Assembly (NCBI GenBank): GCA_947653315.1
Contig: CANTGP010000167.1
Span: 1-6,797 of the forward strand
Length of the DNA stretch: 6,797 bases
Source: an uncultured Lachnospiraceae bacterium
GTDB taxonomy: Bacteria > Bacillota > Clostridia > Lachnospirales > Lachnospiraceae
Reading direction: 5' to 3'
Shown piece after piece: positions 6,197 through 6,797 of the stretch (the first letter of the stretch is position 1; the number at the start of each line of letters is the position of its first letter). The position numbers were made by a program, and so were the translations under genes. The notes beneath the pieces are model-generated. The model saw only the letters and a program-made list of their open reading frames with translations. It had not been told where the DNA came from and ran no database searches.

Positions 6197-6202
6197 AGAA
6201 GT

Positions 6203-6797
6203 ATGGTACAGCAAACAAACATGCAGCGCGACGTATTGGTCCTGAACCTGGAACAGCAGTTGGACGAAGTAGCCATGGATATTTTCCAAAAGAAAGTGGA
6301 AGATTTGGGCGATCATGAAGTGTATTTCACGGTGTTGGAACTGACCAAGAGACTGATGAATGTTTCGGAGCAGATTAACGGGGAAAAGAAGATTTATTAT
6401 ATTTCCGCGGAGTTCTTAATCGGTAAGCTGCTTTCCAACAACCTGATTAATTTGGGCGTATACGATAAGATTGCTTCCATCCTTGCGGCAAAAGGCAAAG
6501 ACCTTGCAAAAATCGAGGAAATCGAGCCGGAACCGTCCCTGGGGAACGGCGGGCTTGGAAGGCTGGCTGCATGTTTCCTGGATTCCATCGCTACGCTGGG
6601 ACTGCCGGGGGAAGGAATTGGGTTAAATTACCATTACGGGCTGTTTAAGCAGGTATTTAAGGATAAACTGCAGAAAGCGGAGAAGAATGACTGGATTGAG
6701 GAGCGTTCCTGGCTGACCAAGACGGACGTTACGTTTGACGTTTATTTCGGCAAGAAGAAAGTAACCTACAGATTATACGATATTGATGTGGTAGGTT
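6203..6797 (+). CDS. glgP: Glycogen/starch/alpha-glucan phosphorylase, N-terminal part (cut by the window end)
   Basis: The first 198 codons of a glycosyltransferase family 35 enzyme, which releases glucose 1-phosphate from glycogen or starch-like glucans with pyridoxal phosphate as cofactor. Family blocks are clear: [20 protein letters not shown] (62-81, matching the YYLSMEFLMGR..NNL block) and [20 protein letters not shown] (112-131), then [11 protein letters not shown] (140-150). The frame is open with no disruption to the window end. Family members are about 750-850 residues, so most of the catalytic and cofactor-binding part, including the lysine that holds pyridoxal phosphate, lies outside. 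Its promoter region carries a perfect LacI/CcpA-type operator and it has an unusually long, purine-rich leader. Cytoplasmic storage-glucan use fits the sugar-sensing genes upstream. Maltodextrin phosphorylase is an alternative substrate assignment. Confidence 0.93.
   Translation, partial: MVQQTNMQRDVLVLNLEQQLDEVAMDIFQKKVEDLGDHEVYFTVLELTKRLMNVSEQINGEKKIYYISAEFLIGKLLSNNLINLGVYDKIASILAAKGKDLAKIEEIEPEPSLGNGGLGRLAACFLDSIATLGLPGEGIGLNYHYGLFKQVFKDKLQKAEKNDWIEERSWLTKTDVTFDVYFGKKKVTYRLYDIDVVG

Larger units (their letters stand above)
5744..6202 (+). other. 459-bp purine-rich, repeat-rich spacer and probable phosphorylase leader
   Basis: This spacer has no recognisable gene family. It starts with promoter and operator candidates (5747-5808), with no hairpin terminator after the LacI-family gene, and continues as a leader of about 380 bases. 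By hand count only 90 of the 360 bases at 5821-6180 are pyrimidines. It holds four short tandem-repeat families (5901-5932, 5958-6044, 6080-6155, 6151-6176) and one stop-free 48-codon frame (5939-6085). The transcript should be largely unstructured because it contains few complementary pyrimidines. Confidence 0.7.

Noticed and set aside
5821..6202. Cyclic-di-GMP riboswitch in the phosphorylase leader
   Set aside because: None of the conserved GEMM core or its paired stems were seen, and the shortage of pyrimidines makes stable stems unlikely.
6079..6276. Minus-strand frame rich in F, L, N and Y opposite the purine leader
   Set aside because: It is the complement of low-complexity A-rich repeats running into the phosphorylase gene, so its apparent hydrophobic protein is a composition artefact.

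Overview
The window looks like chromosomal DNA of a Gram-positive clostridial bacterium, probably Lachnospiraceae-like. The reasons are a lipoprotein-type solute-binding protein, strong AGGAGG-type ribosome binding sites, a LacI-family regulator beside sugar genes, an extended -10 promoter, and coding sequence of roughly half G+C with very A-rich spacers. The genus cannot be fixed from this sequence. All four genes lie on the + strand.

Layout. Bases 1-129 hold no gene but contain nested inverted repeats. A good promoter (TTGAAC, 17 bp, TGa-TACAAT; 130-158) with a CG-centred palindrome in its spacer drives a sugar-type solute-binding lipoprotein (228-1667). Its stop codon overlaps the ribosome binding site of a 1007-residue membrane protein (1678-4701) with an extracytoplasmic Cache-like sensor, HAMP-like and PAS-like linkers, and GGDEF and EAL domains. 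After 52 bp comes a LacI-family repressor (4754-5743) with no visible promoter of its own, so these three genes probably form one operon. A 459-bp spacer (5744-6202) carries promoter candidates, a perfect 14-bp LacI/CcpA-type operator and then about 380 bp of purine-rich, repeat-filled leader. The last gene is the 5' part of a glycogen/starch phosphorylase (6203 to the window end).

How they may work together (inference). No ABC permease or ATPase gene is present, so the binding protein may act as a ligand receptor that presents a sugar to the sensor domain of its translationally coupled partner, which would then set the cyclic-di-GMP level. The LacI-family protein would tune the operon and perhaps the neighbouring phosphorylase gene, tying carbohydrate sensing and second-messenger signalling to storage-glucan breakdown. 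The most unusual DNA is the phosphorylase leader: about three quarters purine, four short tandem-repeat families, and an unannotated 48-codon frame with a WEKKF pentapeptide repeat.
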